DNA from: Nonomuraea basaltis
GTDB taxonomy: Bacteria; Actinomycetota; Actinomycetes; Streptosporangiales; Streptosporangiaceae
Length of the DNA: 54,026 nucleotides
Reading direction: 5' to 3'
NCBI RefSeq assembly: GCF_005893125.1
Contig: NZ_VCJS01000076.1
Coordinates: forward strand, 1 to 54,026
Numbering within the stretch: the stretch's first letter is position 1; each line of letters starts with the position of its first letter. The notes below the pieces were generated by a model. It was not told where the DNA came from. It made no database searches and saw nothing but the letters and a program-made list of their open reading frames with translations. Position numbers and translations under genes: made by a program. This document shows, piece after piece, positions 36,074 through 45,278 of this stretch.

Positions 36074-36780
36074 GTACCGTTCGCCGTCGCGTCGCGAAAG
36101 AACCTGGCACGCTCGACGACGACCTCCCTGGTGTCGGGCCTTTCCCGCAAAAGGTCCAGGGCCTCGGTGAGGTAGTCCTCCAGCGGCATGGACCTCTCGT
36201 CGTCCTGCTGGCCGAGGAGGGTGGTGCGCACAGCCGGCGGGATCACCTCGATCACCTGGACGCCGCTGTCGGCGAGCTGCACGCGCAGACTCTCGCAGAA
36301 GGCGTGCAGCGCGGCCTTGGTCGCGCTGTAGGTCGGGGTGACCGCCAGCGGCACGAAGCCCATCGCCGAGGTGACGTTCATGACGACCGCGTCGTCCTTG
36401 CCCGCGAGCAGGGGCAGGAAGGCGTACGTCATCCGGATCGTGCCGAGCAGATTGATCGCGACGTGGTCCTCGGCGACCGGGAGGGAGGCGGGGTCGAGGA
36501 GGTTCTCCCGCAGCATGATGCCGGCGTTGTTGACCAGGACGTTCAGGTCGGGATGCGCGGCCGCCACCGTCTCGGCGGCGCGGATGATCGACGCGGGGTC
36601 GGCGACGTCGAGGACGAGCGCCGCGATGCCGGGGTGGGCGGTCGTGATCTCGTCCAGGAGTTCTTTGCGGCGGCCGGCGACGATCACCTTGTTGCCGGCC
36701 TCGTGCAGACGCAGCGCCAGGCCGAGCCCGATGCCCGAGGTGCCGCCGGTGATCAGAATCGTGTTGCCGGTCATCTTCAT
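36034..36780 (-). CDS. short-chain dehydrogenase/reductase (DltE-like)
   Basis: 248 residues from ATG 36780, with GGAGAG upstream. NAD(P)-binding TGGTSGIG at residues 10-17, NNAG near 90 and the catalytic Ser/Tyr-Lys as TSAMGFVPL and YSATKAAL. It oxidises or reduces a small alcohol or ketone in the cytoplasm. It faces an MmyB-like XRE regulator across 148 bp, a pairing common in actinomycetes where the regulator controls the SDR. The 3' end overlaps the helix-turn-helix frame on the plus strand. Confidence 0.92.
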   Translation of the reverse strand: MKMTGNTILITGGTSGIGLGLALRLHEAGNKVIVAGRRKELLDEITTAHPGIAALVLDVADPASIIRAAETVAAAHPDLNVLVNNAGIMLRENLLDPASLPVAEDHVAINLLGTIRMTYAFLPLLAGKDDAVVMNVTSAMGFVPLAVTPTYSATKAALHAFCESLRVQLADSGVQVIEVIPPAVRTTLLGQQDDERSMPLEDYLTEALDLLRERPDTREVVVERARFFRDATANGTYDDVLAMLSNFR

Positions 36781-36927
36781 GGGGGTTCTCTCCTTCGCTG
36801 GCTGCGGGGCCGGTGAGCGCCCGCAGCCCCGACCGTAGGGGCGCCCGCGCGGAGGCGGGAGGGGAAGGTTCATCCATGGATCGGCGGTCCCTGGCTGGGC
36901 CGACGCAAAACGACGACAATGGGAGGC

Positions 36928-37770
36928 ATGGACAGGAAAGAACTGGCGGAGTTCCTGCGCCGGCGGCGCGAGCTGCTGCGCCCCGCCGACGTCGGACTGG
37001 TCAAGGGTCCACGTCGGCGCACCCAGGGGCTGCGCCGCGAGGAGGTCGCCCAGCTCGCCGGCATGTCCACCGACTACTACGCCCGCCTGGAGCAGCAGCG
37101 CGCTCCGCAGCCGTCCGTCCAGATCACCACCGGCCTCGCCAGGGCCCTGCGCCTGACACCGGACGAACGCGACCACCTCTTCGCCCTCATCGGCCACAAC
37201 GCCCCGGCCCGCTTCCATCCCTCCGAGCACGTCAGCCCGACCCTCCTGCGGGTCCTGGAACGCCTGAACGCCGACACCCCGGCCCTGGTGCTGACCGACA
37301 TGGCCGAGACCCTCGCGATGAACCCGATCGCCACCGCCCTGCTCGGCGACCGGACCCGCCATACGGGCCTGGCCCGCAGCTGCTTCTACCGCTGGTTCAC
37401 CGACCCGGCCGAGCGCCTGTACTACGCCGAAGAAGACCGCCCGCGCCACACCCGCACCCAGGCAGCACGCCTGCGGGCCGCGCTGACAGCCGGCAGCGAC
37501 GTCGACCGAGCCGCCCGTATGGTCGCCGAACTCCACGAACTCAGCCCCGAGTTCATCCGCGTGTGGGAACTCGGGGAGGTCGCCCGGCGCTATGAGGAGT
37601 CCAAGACCATCCTCCACCCCGACCTCGGCCGTATCGACGTCGACGCCCAGTTCCTGTGCACCCAAGACCGCACTCAGACCCTGGTGGTGCTGGCCGCCCG
37701 CCCCGGCACCGACAGCCAGGGAAAGCTCGAACTCCTCTCCGTCATAGGACACCAGCAGTTCGCCCCCTAA
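36928..37770 (+). CDS. XRE regulator with MmyB-like ligand-binding domain
   Basis: 280 residues from ATG 36928, with GGGAGG at 5 nt. The helix-turn-helix is RRTQGLRREEVAQLAGMSTD then YYARLEQQRAPQPS, typical of this family. The rest is the MmyB-like receptor domain (PALVLTDMAETLAMNPIATA, RSCFYRWFTDPAERLYY, LHELSPEFIRVWELGEVARR, KTILHPDLGRIDVDAQFL), thought to bind fatty-acid-like molecules. Divergent from the SDR gene and probably its regulator. Confidence 0.92.
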   Translation: MDRKELAEFLRRRRELLRPADVGLVKGPRRRTQGLRREEVAQLAGMSTDYYARLEQQRAPQPSVQITTGLARALRLTPDERDHLFALIGHNAPARFHPSEHVSPTLLRVLERLNADTPALVLTDMAETLAMNPIATALLGDRTRHTGLARSCFYRWFTDPAERLYYAEEDRPRHTRTQAARLRAALTAGSDVDRAARMVAELHELSPEFIRVWELGEVARRYEESKTILHPDLGRIDVDAQFLCTQDRTQTLVVLAARPGTDSQGKLELLSVIGHQQFAP

Positions 37771-38023
37771 CCGACACCGCCTTGGGGCGAACCAGGGGGG
37801 CAGCACTGGCCGGAGAGCGGCCATAGCGATCTTGAAGGTGGTGAGGGAGAGGTATTGGAGGTGTCCGGTAACGTTCGTTCGCTTTACACATCCGGCGGAT
37901 AGGCAGCGCGCGCCGGTGATGTCAACCGGTGTTACCACGCGCCTCGAGGCGTCCCACGATCGTTCAACCCTCGCCCAACTCTGCGCGAGGGGTACGGCGG
38001 CCGTCGCCTTACCAGGGTGGCGA

Positions 38024-38235
38024 TCACTTCTTCTTGTACTTCTTCGTGCTGCCGAACGACTTGGAGATCCCTCCGGGGTTGTCGCCGTTGACCACGGTGA
38101 CACCGTCTCCGCTCACCACCGTGGTGTTGGTGTAGATGTCCCGTGGCCCAGGTGGAGGGGGCCGTTCGTGTCCTTGATGACGACTCCGACGTCGCCCTGC
38201 ACGTCGCCGTCGTCGTCGCTGATCCTGATGTTCAT
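38024..38235 (-). pseudogene. small beta-rich protein, 70 aa, with one frameshift
   Basis: ATG 38235 has AAAGGAC upstream. The first 31 residues read MNIRISDDDGDVQGDVGVVI then KDTNGPLHLG. With one G added to the GGG run at 38140-38142 the frame continues HGDIYTNTTVVSGDGVTVV, then NGDNPGGISKSFGSTKK, and stops at 38024 behind a Lys-rich tail. The regular V/G/D/N pattern looks like short beta repeats. Small proteins of this style can act as amyloid-like signalling motifs near NB-ARC proteins, but I have no proof here. Confidence 0.55.
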
Positions 38236-38282
38236 GCTGCGGTCCTTTCGCTGTCGGAGGTGGGGGTGAAGCGGGGTACGGG

Positions 38283-38363
38283 TTGCTACACGACGACCGG
38301 CTCGGCGTCAGCCGTGCCACCATCTACCGCCACCTCGATCCCGACAAACCCGTCTCGGCGTAG
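38283..38363 (+). pseudogene. site-specific recombinase (resolvase) C-terminal scrap
   Basis: The frame reads LLHDDRLGVSRATIYRHLDP then DKPVSA and a stop. LGVSRATIYRHL is the helix-turn-helix that ends serine recombinases of the resolvase/invertase type. No catalytic part is present. A mobile relic. Confidence 0.5.
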
Positions 38364-38759
38364 GAGGGAGCGCGGCGCTGCCCGATCACCTACTACGGGG
38401 GATGAGGTTGGGGGAGAAGCTGTCGTGGAGGTGAGGCGGAGGGGTCGAGCAGGTCGCCCGGGACAGGCTTGGGCTTGCCGCTGTCGCAGGAGCCGGCGAA
38501 GAACAGTCCGCGAAGGAGGCGCGTTACCTGCGCAAGGTGGCCGCCGAGGGATGGACACCTACAAGCTGCTCTCCTCTCAGGAGGCGCACATCGACAAGGC
38601 GCGCTGCGTGCGTGCCTTCGAGGGCAACAGCGTGAGATCGACGCTCCTGCTGACTTGAGCTACGGGGTTCCGGACGCCGGAGTGGCAGAAGCAGATCAAG
38701 GAGCGCGGCAGGCCGGAAATTCGATGCCCCTCCGCTGGGGCCGCTGCAAGACTGATCAC
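38364..38759. other. region with no clear gene
   Basis: About 400 bp. A short frame at 38551 (MDTYKLLSSQEAHIDKARCV) and others cross it but lack ribosome sites and family features. The promoter of the DUF6745 gene is likely near 38700. Confidence 0.3.
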
Positions 38760-39833
38760 ATGAGTAAGAAGGTCCCCCGCCTCACGAAGCTCTCCGCCGA
38801 GCATTGCGCGATCCTGTCGGATGTGCGGGAAAAGTGGCTGCACGTCCCGGACGCTACCGGCCCGGCCGCCCGGGAGCAGGCGGAAGCAGGCGTCGCCGAC
38901 GCCTACCGGCTGGCTGGGCTGCCGGAACCCGACCGGATCGAGTGGGCCGACTCCCCGATGGCCGCCACCATCGCCGTGGCACGCCACCGGGAGGACAACG
39001 TCAGCCGCGAGATTAAGGCCGTGGGCGGCTGGCCGGAGTGGGGCGACCTCTGGGAGACGACCTGGTGGCAGATCTCCGAGCAGGTCAAGACGCCGCTTCG
39101 GACCGGGGAGCGGATCGGCGGGATGCTCAAGGACGAGGTGTACGAGCTGCTCACCACGACCCGCTGGAAGGACCTCGGTCTGCCGAAGAAGGCGCACCGG
39201 CCCTCGGAAGTGGGAATGCTGCAGGACGGGGCCATCTTGGGCCAGCACGACGTGGCGCGGCTGGCCATGCAGGAGGCGTTCCGCGGCCTCGGGCTGATCG
39301 ACGCGCCGCCGGCCGACGGGCTGGCGCGGGTCGCCCGCAGCGCGGGGTGGTGGTGGCCGCTGCGCGGCGCCGCCGTGCTGACTGAACGGCCTGTCGAGCT
39401 GCACCTCGACGTGTATGGGCAGCCGCACCATGCGTACGGGCCTGCGGTGATCTATCCGGACGGGTTCGGTGTGCACGTGTGGCGGGGCTCCCGGGTCCCC
39501 GAGCACGTCATCACCGGCCAGGTCACCGGCACCCAATGGCTGGCGGAGCCGCGCGGCCAGGTGCGACTGATCATCGCCGAGCGCATGGGCTACCAGTGGC
39601 TTTTGGACCAGGTCCCGAAAATCAGAATGGGCGCGCGGCTGTGGTGTGTCACGGACCCCGGCAGCAGCGGCTACGGCGTGAGCAGGTCGTGGGTGATGCC
39701 CGAGGATATCTGGCTGCTGGAGACGCAGGACGGGCCGCGCCGCGTCCCGCCCGACGTCAAGAACGCCAAGGCCGCCGCCGAATGGCTGCGCAGGTCAGGT
39801 AAGGACTACCGCCCGCCGACCCCGAGTTATTGA
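38760..39833 (+). CDS. DUF6745-like protein, 357 aa
   Basis: From ATG 38760: LTKLSAEHCAILSDVREKWL, then AREQAEAGVADAYRLAGLPE and PDRIEWADSPMAATIAVA, the usual opening of a large actinobacterial family I associate with DUF6745. The middle has a Trp-rich stretch (SAGWWWPLRGAAVLTERPVE) and the end YGVSRSWVMPEDIWLLETQD. Soluble; no catalytic motif visible. It ends 10 bp before the metallo-hydrolase gene and probably shares its transcript. Confidence 0.65.
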   Translation: MSKKVPRLTKLSAEHCAILSDVREKWLHVPDATGPAAREQAEAGVADAYRLAGLPEPDRIEWADSPMAATIAVARHREDNVSREIKAVGGWPEWGDLWETTWWQISEQVKTPLRTGERIGGMLKDEVYELLTTTRWKDLGLPKKAHRPSEVGMLQDGAILGQHDVARLAMQEAFRGLGLIDAPPADGLARVARSAGWWWPLRGAAVLTERPVELHLDVYGQPHHAYGPAVIYPDGFGVHVWRGSRVPEHVITGQVTGTQWLAEPRGQVRLIIAERMGYQWLLDQVPKIRMGARLWCVTDPGSSGYGVSRSWVMPEDIWLLETQDGPRRVPPDVKNAKAAAEWLRRSGKDYRPPTPSY

Positions 39834-39843
39834 GGATGTGACT

Positions 39844-40731
39844 ATGTTTCCTTCCCGGCTGGAGCGCAAGCATCCGTTCCGCCAGTGGAAGACCTGGACC
39901 ATGCCGGGCGGGCTGACGCTCACCGGATACTCGCGGGCCAACGACAAGACGTTCTTCCACGTGCCCGAGCTGAAACTGGCTCTGGACGCCGGGCTCGTGG
40001 AAGGCCGGCAGGTCGACACGGTCCTGCTCACGCACACCCACCTCGACCACTCCAAGGACCTCGACTTCCTGGCGACCAGGCCCACCGGGGTGGATATCTA
40101 CGCTCCCGCGCAGGCGGCCGGCTACGTCCGCGACTACCTGCGCGCCACGACTGCGCTGAACCAGACCGCCGCCTTCGACCCGGCCCAGGCCGAGGGCGTG
40201 CGAGTGCACGGGGTATGTCCGGAGGAGGAGTTCGCCATCGGCAAGGGCGGCTCGCACACGGTACGGGTGTTCGCCGCGGAGCACAAGGTGCCCAGCGTCG
40301 GCTACTGCGTCGCGGAGAGCCGGCGGGCGCTGGCCCCCGAGTACGCCTCGCTCAAGGAGACTCTGAGCCCGGTGGAGTTCGGGCGGCTGCTCGCCCGGGA
40401 ACGGGCGGACGGCCGCGAGGTGGAGCGTCCGGTCCGGCGGCCGCTGTTCGCCTATCTGGGCGACACCCACGCCGACGCGCTGCCGCGCACGCCCTGGCTG
40501 ACCGACTACCCGGTGATCATCACCGAGTGCACGTACCTGGACGACGCGGAGCTGGACCGAGCCAGGCGCGTGGGCCACACGGTGTGGAGCGAGCTGCGGC
40601 CGTTCGTGGCGGCGCATCCGGACAACCTGTTCGTGCTGACCCACTTCAGCCTGCGCCACTCGGAGCAGGACGTGGTCGCGTTCTTTGAGAAGGAGGACCT
40701 GGCCAACGTCCTGGTGTGGGCGGTCAGGTGA
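39844..40731 (+). CDS. metallo-beta-lactamase-fold hydrolase (RNase Z-like)
   Basis: 295 residues from ATG 39844, with GAGG at 8 nt; GTG 39838 is too close to that site. Metal ligands: THTHLDHSKDL near residue 61, a later Asp in FAYLGDTHAD and the closing His in VLTHFSLRHSEQ. The layout follows the RNase Z/arylsulfatase-like branch of the fold, but the exosite arm is not evident, so the substrate could be RNA or a small ester. Likely in an operon with the DUF6745 gene. Confidence 0.85.
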   Translation: MFPSRLERKHPFRQWKTWTMPGGLTLTGYSRANDKTFFHVPELKLALDAGLVEGRQVDTVLLTHTHLDHSKDLDFLATRPTGVDIYAPAQAAGYVRDYLRATTALNQTAAFDPAQAEGVRVHGVCPEEEFAIGKGGSHTVRVFAAEHKVPSVGYCVAESRRALAPEYASLKETLSPVEFGRLLARERADGREVERPVRRPLFAYLGDTHADALPRTPWLTDYPVIITECTYLDDAELDRARRVGHTVWSELRPFVAAHPDNLFVLTHFSLRHSEQDVVAFFEKEDLANVLVWAVR

Positions 40732-40970
40732 GGACGTCGGCGCCGCTACTGCTCAACGGCCTGCCGGGTCCGCGCATCGGACAACGACACGATCGTACGA
40801 TGCGGGACCGAACCTGATCGTGCAGGTGACCACGAGGCCAGCGCCCGAGCAGGACATTGACGCCCCCGACCGCATCCACCACGTCCTGACCGCCCAGAGT
40901 TTCCAGTCTGCCGAGCACCTGGTCGAGCCCGCCGTGGAAGCCCACGCTCGGCGACGCCCGCCCCGGGCTG

Positions 40971-42419
40971 TCAGTGCTCTCCGCTCTGGCGAGCGGCCTT
41001 GCGGAGCGAGTCCCACAGGGTGTCGATGTGGTCGGGCAGCGTCGTCGGCGTGCCGATGGCGACGCGGATAGCGAAGTGACCGTTGATCGATGTGTGCGTG
41101 AGGAAGGAATGCCCTTCGGCGTTGACCGCCTCCATTGCTGCCTTGGTGGCGGTGTCGTTGGGGCGACCGTCCCGGTCGACGAGATACAGGCATACGAGCG
41201 CCAGTGACGGCGGGGTGGCCAGGGCGAAGCCCGGCTCATTATCGATCCTGCCGGCCAAAGAGTCGGCCATGGCGACGTGGCCGCGGATGCTTTCGCGCAG
41301 TCCTTCCAGTCCGGCGCCGTGCACCACCGACCAGATCTTCAGCGCACGCATACGACGGCCCAGCGGGACCTGCCAGTCGCGATAATCGATGACTTCGCCC
41401 GATTCCGTCGCGGCGTTACGCAGGTACTCCGGCGTGATGGACAGCGCTGTCGGTAGCGCTCGAGCATCGCGCACCCACATGAACGAGGCGTCGAAGGCGG
41501 TGTAGAACCACTTGTGTGCGTCGGTGCAGAAGGAGTCGGCAAGGTCCACGCCGTCCACGAGCCAGCGGAACTCGGGACACAACGCCGCGACTCCCGCCCA
41601 TGCTGCGTCGACGTGCACCCACGCTTCGTGCTCACGCGCTGCCAGTGCGACGTCGCTGACGGGGTCGATGGCACCTGTGCCGGTTGTTCCCACGGTCGGA
41701 CAGACCATGACCGGCCTCCTTCCGGCGGCTGCGTCCTGGGCCAGCATGTCCGCCAGGGCGTCCGCCGACATGGACAGCGTGCCCTCGGTGAAGGGGACGA
41801 TCCGCAGCGCTCGCGCGCCGAGCCCGGCCACACGCACAGCCTTGGCCAGTGACGAGTGTGTCTCGGCAGTGACGTACACCGTCTCGGTGCCGTCCACGCC
41901 GTGCTCGCGCCAGTCCGGGTTGCTGCGCTGCAGCGCGGCCAACAGCGCCACTAGAGATGCCGACGAGGCCGAATCCTGCAGCGAACCGCCTCCGCCCCCG
42001 GCGAACGTGAACTCGCTGCCAAGGCCCAGCGCATCCGCTAGACCGTCGAGCAGGACCTGCTCGATCTCCGTCCCGGCCGGCGACGATGACCAGAGCATTC
42101 CCTGTGCTCCGATCCCGCCCGACGCGATGTCACCGAGGAGCGACAGCAGTGACGCGTTCGCCGGGAAGTAGCCGAAGAATCCTGGGTGCTGCCAGTGGAG
42201 CGACGAGGGGACGATCACATCGTTGAGCAGTGCGACGAGGTCATCACCCAGCGCCTCGGCCGGCTGCTCAGGCAGTTCACGAGGAAGCTGAGCCTTCACG
42301 GAGCCCGGTGAGACGTTCGGCTGCACCCGCATGGAGGGGAGCGAGGTGCGGTATTGGGCAACCCAGTCAACCAGCTGGTGGCCCTGGCGACGGAATTCAT
42401 CTGGCTCGAGATCGGGCAC
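40971..42419 (-). CDS. PLP-dependent aromatic-L-amino-acid decarboxylase family
   Basis: 482 residues. Start MPDLEPDEFRRQGHQLVDWV; substrate/cofactor region HPGFFGYFPANASLLSLLGD; PLP contacts in VTAETHSSLAKAVRVAGLG and HVDAAWAGVAALCPEFRW; the Schiff-base Lys in TDAHKWFYTAFDASFMWVRD. It removes CO2 from an aromatic amino acid such as Trp, Tyr or Phe. Length and order of motifs are standard. It converges on the hydrolase gene; a TetR regulator lies upstream after 630 bp. Confidence 0.93.
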   Translation of the reverse strand: MPDLEPDEFRRQGHQLVDWVAQYRTSLPSMRVQPNVSPGSVKAQLPRELPEQPAEALGDDLVALLNDVIVPSSLHWQHPGFFGYFPANASLLSLLGDIASGGIGAQGMLWSSSPAGTEIEQVLLDGLADALGLGSEFTFAGGGGGSLQDSASSASLVALLAALQRSNPDWREHGVDGTETVYVTAETHSSLAKAVRVAGLGARALRIVPFTEGTLSMSADALADMLAQDAAAGRRPVMVCPTVGTTGTGAIDPVSDVALAAREHEAWVHVDAAWAGVAALCPEFRWLVDGVDLADSFCTDAHKWFYTAFDASFMWVRDARALPTALSITPEYLRNAATESGEVIDYRDWQVPLGRRMRALKIWSVVHGAGLEGLRESIRGHVAMADSLAGRIDNEPGFALATPPSLALVCLYLVDRDGRPNDTATKAAMEAVNAEGHSFLTHTSINGHFAIRVAIGTPTTLPDHIDTLWDSLRKAARQSGEH

Positions 42420-42591
42420 GCTGCGTCCTATGAGGTCGTAATGGTCATGACGATGGGCAACTCAGGCGGCAATGGCGAGGGGCGACGACTACCTGGGCTT
42501 TGGGGGCTCAGGTGTCCGGGTGCAGTGGCCGGTGCCGGATTCGAGGGCCTCGATGTCACCGCACCGACTGCTGCCGCGCCAGCGCCTGTAG

Positions 42592-42605
42592 TCTACAGTT
42601 GTAGA
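42592..42605. promoter_or_regulatory. candidate operator in an AT-rich patch
   Basis: TCTACA and TGTAGA form inverted arms with a 2-nt spacer (GT), directly beside TTAATAG. The patch is unusually AT-rich for this window and lies 170 bp upstream of the decarboxylase gene. The protein that binds it is unknown; the TetR regulator at 43047 is one candidate. Confidence 0.4.
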
Positions 42606-42755
42606 TTAATAGCTCCAATCTAACCCCCTGATCGGGTTGCTGGGAAGGGGTTCTCGATGAGCGTGTCAAGCCGCCTGCGTGGCCGATGGGACGGAGGTGA
42701 AGAGCCTCTTGCCAAGCAAGATCGCCCACGGCACATCCACGCGTCGGCCGGCTTG

Positions 42756-42778
42756 CGGAAGATCTCGCGGATCTTCCG
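42756..42778. repeat. perfect 9-bp inverted repeat
   Basis: CGGAAGATC at 42756-42764 and GATCTTCCG at 42770-42778 enclose a 5-nt loop. It could be a hairpin terminator or a binding site; no gene end is nearby to decide. Confidence 0.5.
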
Positions 42779-43046
42779 GCGCGTAGAAGCCCGTACCTTC
42801 CGGGGCTCCGCTTCCCGCGCCGAGCCTGGCGCCGTCGGACTGTGCCTTTCTCCTCCGCATGGCTGGCCTTCCCACATCGTGATCGCCTGCGGGGCAGTCA
42901 GAGTCCTGGTTTCCTTCCCGACGGCCCGACGCTCTACGCAGGCGGGACGGCGCGTTCTCCAGTCATTGAACGCTTTCGCTTCCACCGCAATGGTGCTGGT
43001 CATGGCCACCATGTCGCAGTAATCTAGCCGTTGGTAGGGTGTGTTC

Positions 43047-43646
43047 ATGCCGAAGATCGTGGACCACGACGAGCGGCGTGAAGAGATCATCGAAGCTGTG
43101 TGGCGCCTTGTCGCCCGGCGAGGATTCGCGTCGCTGAACATGCGAGATCTCGCAGCCGAAGCGGGGTTCTCCAACGGTGCGCTGGCACGATACTTTCCCA
43201 CCAAAGCAGCAATTCTGCGGGCCGCGCTGGAGCGCGCGAACGCAGCCACCGAGCAGCGGGCCGCCCGCACCATCGCCCGGTCCAACGGCGTGGACGCATT
43301 CCGTAAGTTCTGCATCGAGATCATGCCCCTGGATAACGAGCGTCTCAACGAGGCGCGCGTTGTCATCGGCTTCTGGAATTACGCGGTAGCCGATGAGGAA
43401 CTGATCGACGTCTACGACCAGGCGATGTCGCGCTGGCGCGATCAGATGCTCTCGTATCTGCGGACTGCGGCTGAAGCGGGAGAGATCAACCCGTCCTGCG
43501 ATCTCGATGCGTTCTTGGATCTCGTGATGGCCACGCTGATGGGACTCCAGATCAACGCGATCTTCACCGCTGGCCTGACCACACCCACCCGTCAGTTGCG
43601 GATACTCGACGGACTCATCGCGGGGTTGCAGACCGGCACCGCTTGA
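43047..43646 (+). CDS. TetR-family regulator
   Basis: 199 residues from ATG 43047, with GGTAGGG upstream. The helix-turn-helix is RDLAAEAGFSNGALARYFPT after IIEAVWRLVARRGFASLNM. The C-terminal ligand domain (YLRTAAEAGEINPSCDLDAF) is of the BetI/AcrR type. The target is unknown; the upstream 600-bp region and the decarboxylase are the nearest candidates. Confidence 0.9.
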   Translation: MPKIVDHDERREEIIEAVWRLVARRGFASLNMRDLAAEAGFSNGALARYFPTKAAILRAALERANAATEQRAARTIARSNGVDAFRKFCIEIMPLDNERLNEARVVIGFWNYAVADEELIDVYDQAMSRWRDQMLSYLRTAAEAGEINPSCDLDAFLDLVMATLMGLQINAIFTAGLTTPTRQLRILDGLIAGLQTGTA

Positions 43647-43841
43647 TCTGAGCCGCAGGCGTAGGCCGAAGCGGACGAGTGTGGCCAGGCTCATTAGCGC
43701 GTGACGGTCACTCGACGCCGGGCAGTACCGCATCGGAGGACAGGGCGGTGCGCAGGCGGCGGCTGGGGGCTCGGAGCTGATCAGCCCGCGAGGAGGACCG
43801 CGGCGACGATGCGGTTGGGGAAGAGGGGATACCAGCTGGAC

Positions 43842-44114
43842 CCAGAGCACCTGGTCGGCGGGGTGCAGCAGGATGGGCGCACCGGTCAGCCCGGCGAGCG
43901 CGGCGGCGGCGTTGACGTGGTCGTTGTGTGCGTGGGTGCAGGCGATGGCGCACACGCTCCGGTCGCCGACCCGCTCGGCGATCGCCTCGGCGGAGTGGGC
44001 GGCGTCGATGACGATCACCTCGCGGTCGTCGCCGACGAGCCAGACGTTGTTGTCCACCTCCCACGTGCCGCCGTCCAGCGAGAACGTCCCGGAGGTGACG
44101 ACCTGTTCGATCAC
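43842..44114 (-). pseudogene. MBL-fold hydrolase (S-formylmycothiol hydrolase-like), truncated
   Basis: GTG 44114 overlaps the dehydrogenase stop by 4 bp. The frame reads VIEQVVTSGTFSLDGGTWEV, VIVIDAAHSAEAIAERVGD, CTHAHNDHVNAA with the HxHxDH metal motif, and GAPILLHPADQVLW, then similarity stops after 91 residues. The usual protein has about 210 residues and further His/Asp metal ligands. Its place directly after a mycothiol dehydrogenase is the normal order for this pair, so the whole operon end is lost. Confidence 0.7.
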
Positions 44115-45044
44115 AGCAGCACCACCGATCGGAGCACCTCGCCGTGACGCATCTTGGCGAACGCCTCTTCCACCTGATCCAGCGCGATCGTCTCGGAGAC
44201 GAACCTGTCCAGCGGCAGCCGGTCCCGCAGGAACAGGTCGATCAGCATCGGGAAGTCCCGGGAGGGCAGGCAGTCGCCGTACCAGGAGGACTTCAGCGAC
44301 CCGCCCCGGCCGAAGACGTCCAGCAGGGGCAGGTCGAGGGTCGTCTCCGGCGGCGGCACACCGACCAGGACCACGGTCCCAGCCAGATCCCGCGCGTAGA
44401 AGGCCTGTTGGTAGGTCTCCGGGCGGCCGACCGCGTCGATCACGACATCCGCGCCGTGGCCGGTCGTCCACGTCCACGGCGATGACCGTCGCCGCGCCGG
44501 CCAGCGACGCTCCGAGGATCGCCGCGTCGCCGACACCGCCGCAGCCGATGACGGCCACGGTGTCGCCGCGGGTGACGCCACCGGTGTTGATCGCCGCGCC
44601 GAGCCCGGCCATCACCCCGCAGCCCAGCAGTCCGGCCACCTGTGCCGGTGCCTGGGACGGGACCTTGGTGCACTGCCCCGCCGCGACGAGGGTCTTCTCC
44701 GCGAAGGCGCCGATGCCAAGGGCGGGCGAGAGCGCGGTCCCGTCAGCCAGGGTCATCTTCTGCGCGGCGTTGTGGGTGGCGAAGCAGTACCATGGCCGTC
44801 CGCGCAGGCAGGCTCGGCACTGCCCGCAGACGGCGCGCCAGTTGAGGATCACGTAGTCGCCCGGCGCCACCTCGGTGGCCCCCTCGCCGACCGCCTCCAC
44901 CACGCCGGCGGCCTCATGGCCGAGCAGGAAGGGAAAGTCGTCGTTGATGCCGCCCTCCCGGTAGTGCAGGTCGGGGTGGCAGACGCCGCAGGCCTTGACA
45001 CCGACCACCGCCTCCCCAGACCCGGGATCAGGGACGATCACGCT
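44111..45044 (-). pseudogene. S-(hydroxymethyl)mycothiol dehydrogenase, internally deleted
   Basis: The N-terminal part (ACGVCHPDLHYREGGINDDF, FLLGHEAAGVVEAVGEGATE, CGQCRACLRGRPWYCFATHN) carries the catalytic-zinc Cys and His and the structural-zinc Cys residues of the MscR/AdhE2 family. The Rossmann fold starts (TVAVIGCGGVGDAAILGASL, AATVIAVDVDD) and then jumps out of frame to GHGADVVIDAVGRPETYQQA, missing about 30 residues, before the normal end (VEEAFAKMRHGEVLRSVVLL). The first 15-20 residues are also gone. The enzyme oxidises formaldehyde bound to mycothiol; this copy cannot bind NAD properly. Confidence 0.85.
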
Positions 45045-45278
45045 TTGGCGTGTGTGACGGCTTCCTCCCACCGGCCGGACGAGCGCCAGATGTCCATTGC
45101 AGAGGAATGCGTCGGTGTTCGCGAGTAACTGTCGCCACTGGTGTCAGCGTCCAGATCGACTTGTCGGGACCTTGGCCCGCCGTGCTGAGCATGATTCGGC
45201 CGCCCCGCCGCGATCGCCGACGTCCCCTCGGGGAAATGCGAATGACCGGCAAGTTGCTCGAGCGCAAGAATGCGTCCC

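Larger units (their letters stand above)
42420..43046. other. 600-bp region without a recognisable gene
   Basis: Frames run across it on both strands, but none shows conserved features. It holds two inverted repeats given separately and an AT-richer patch at 42590-42620, probably promoter sequence for the decarboxylase and/or a lost gene. Confidence 0.35.

Noticed and set aside
36034..38103. 689-residue frame ending in the SDR
   Set aside because: Only the last 248 residues are the SDR, with its own ribosome site; the first part is antisense to the XRE regulator.
42963..45071. 702-residue frame joining dehydrogenase, MBL hydrolase and further sequence
   Set aside because: The natural proteins lie in different frames; the continuation past 43842 is antisense to the TetR gene.
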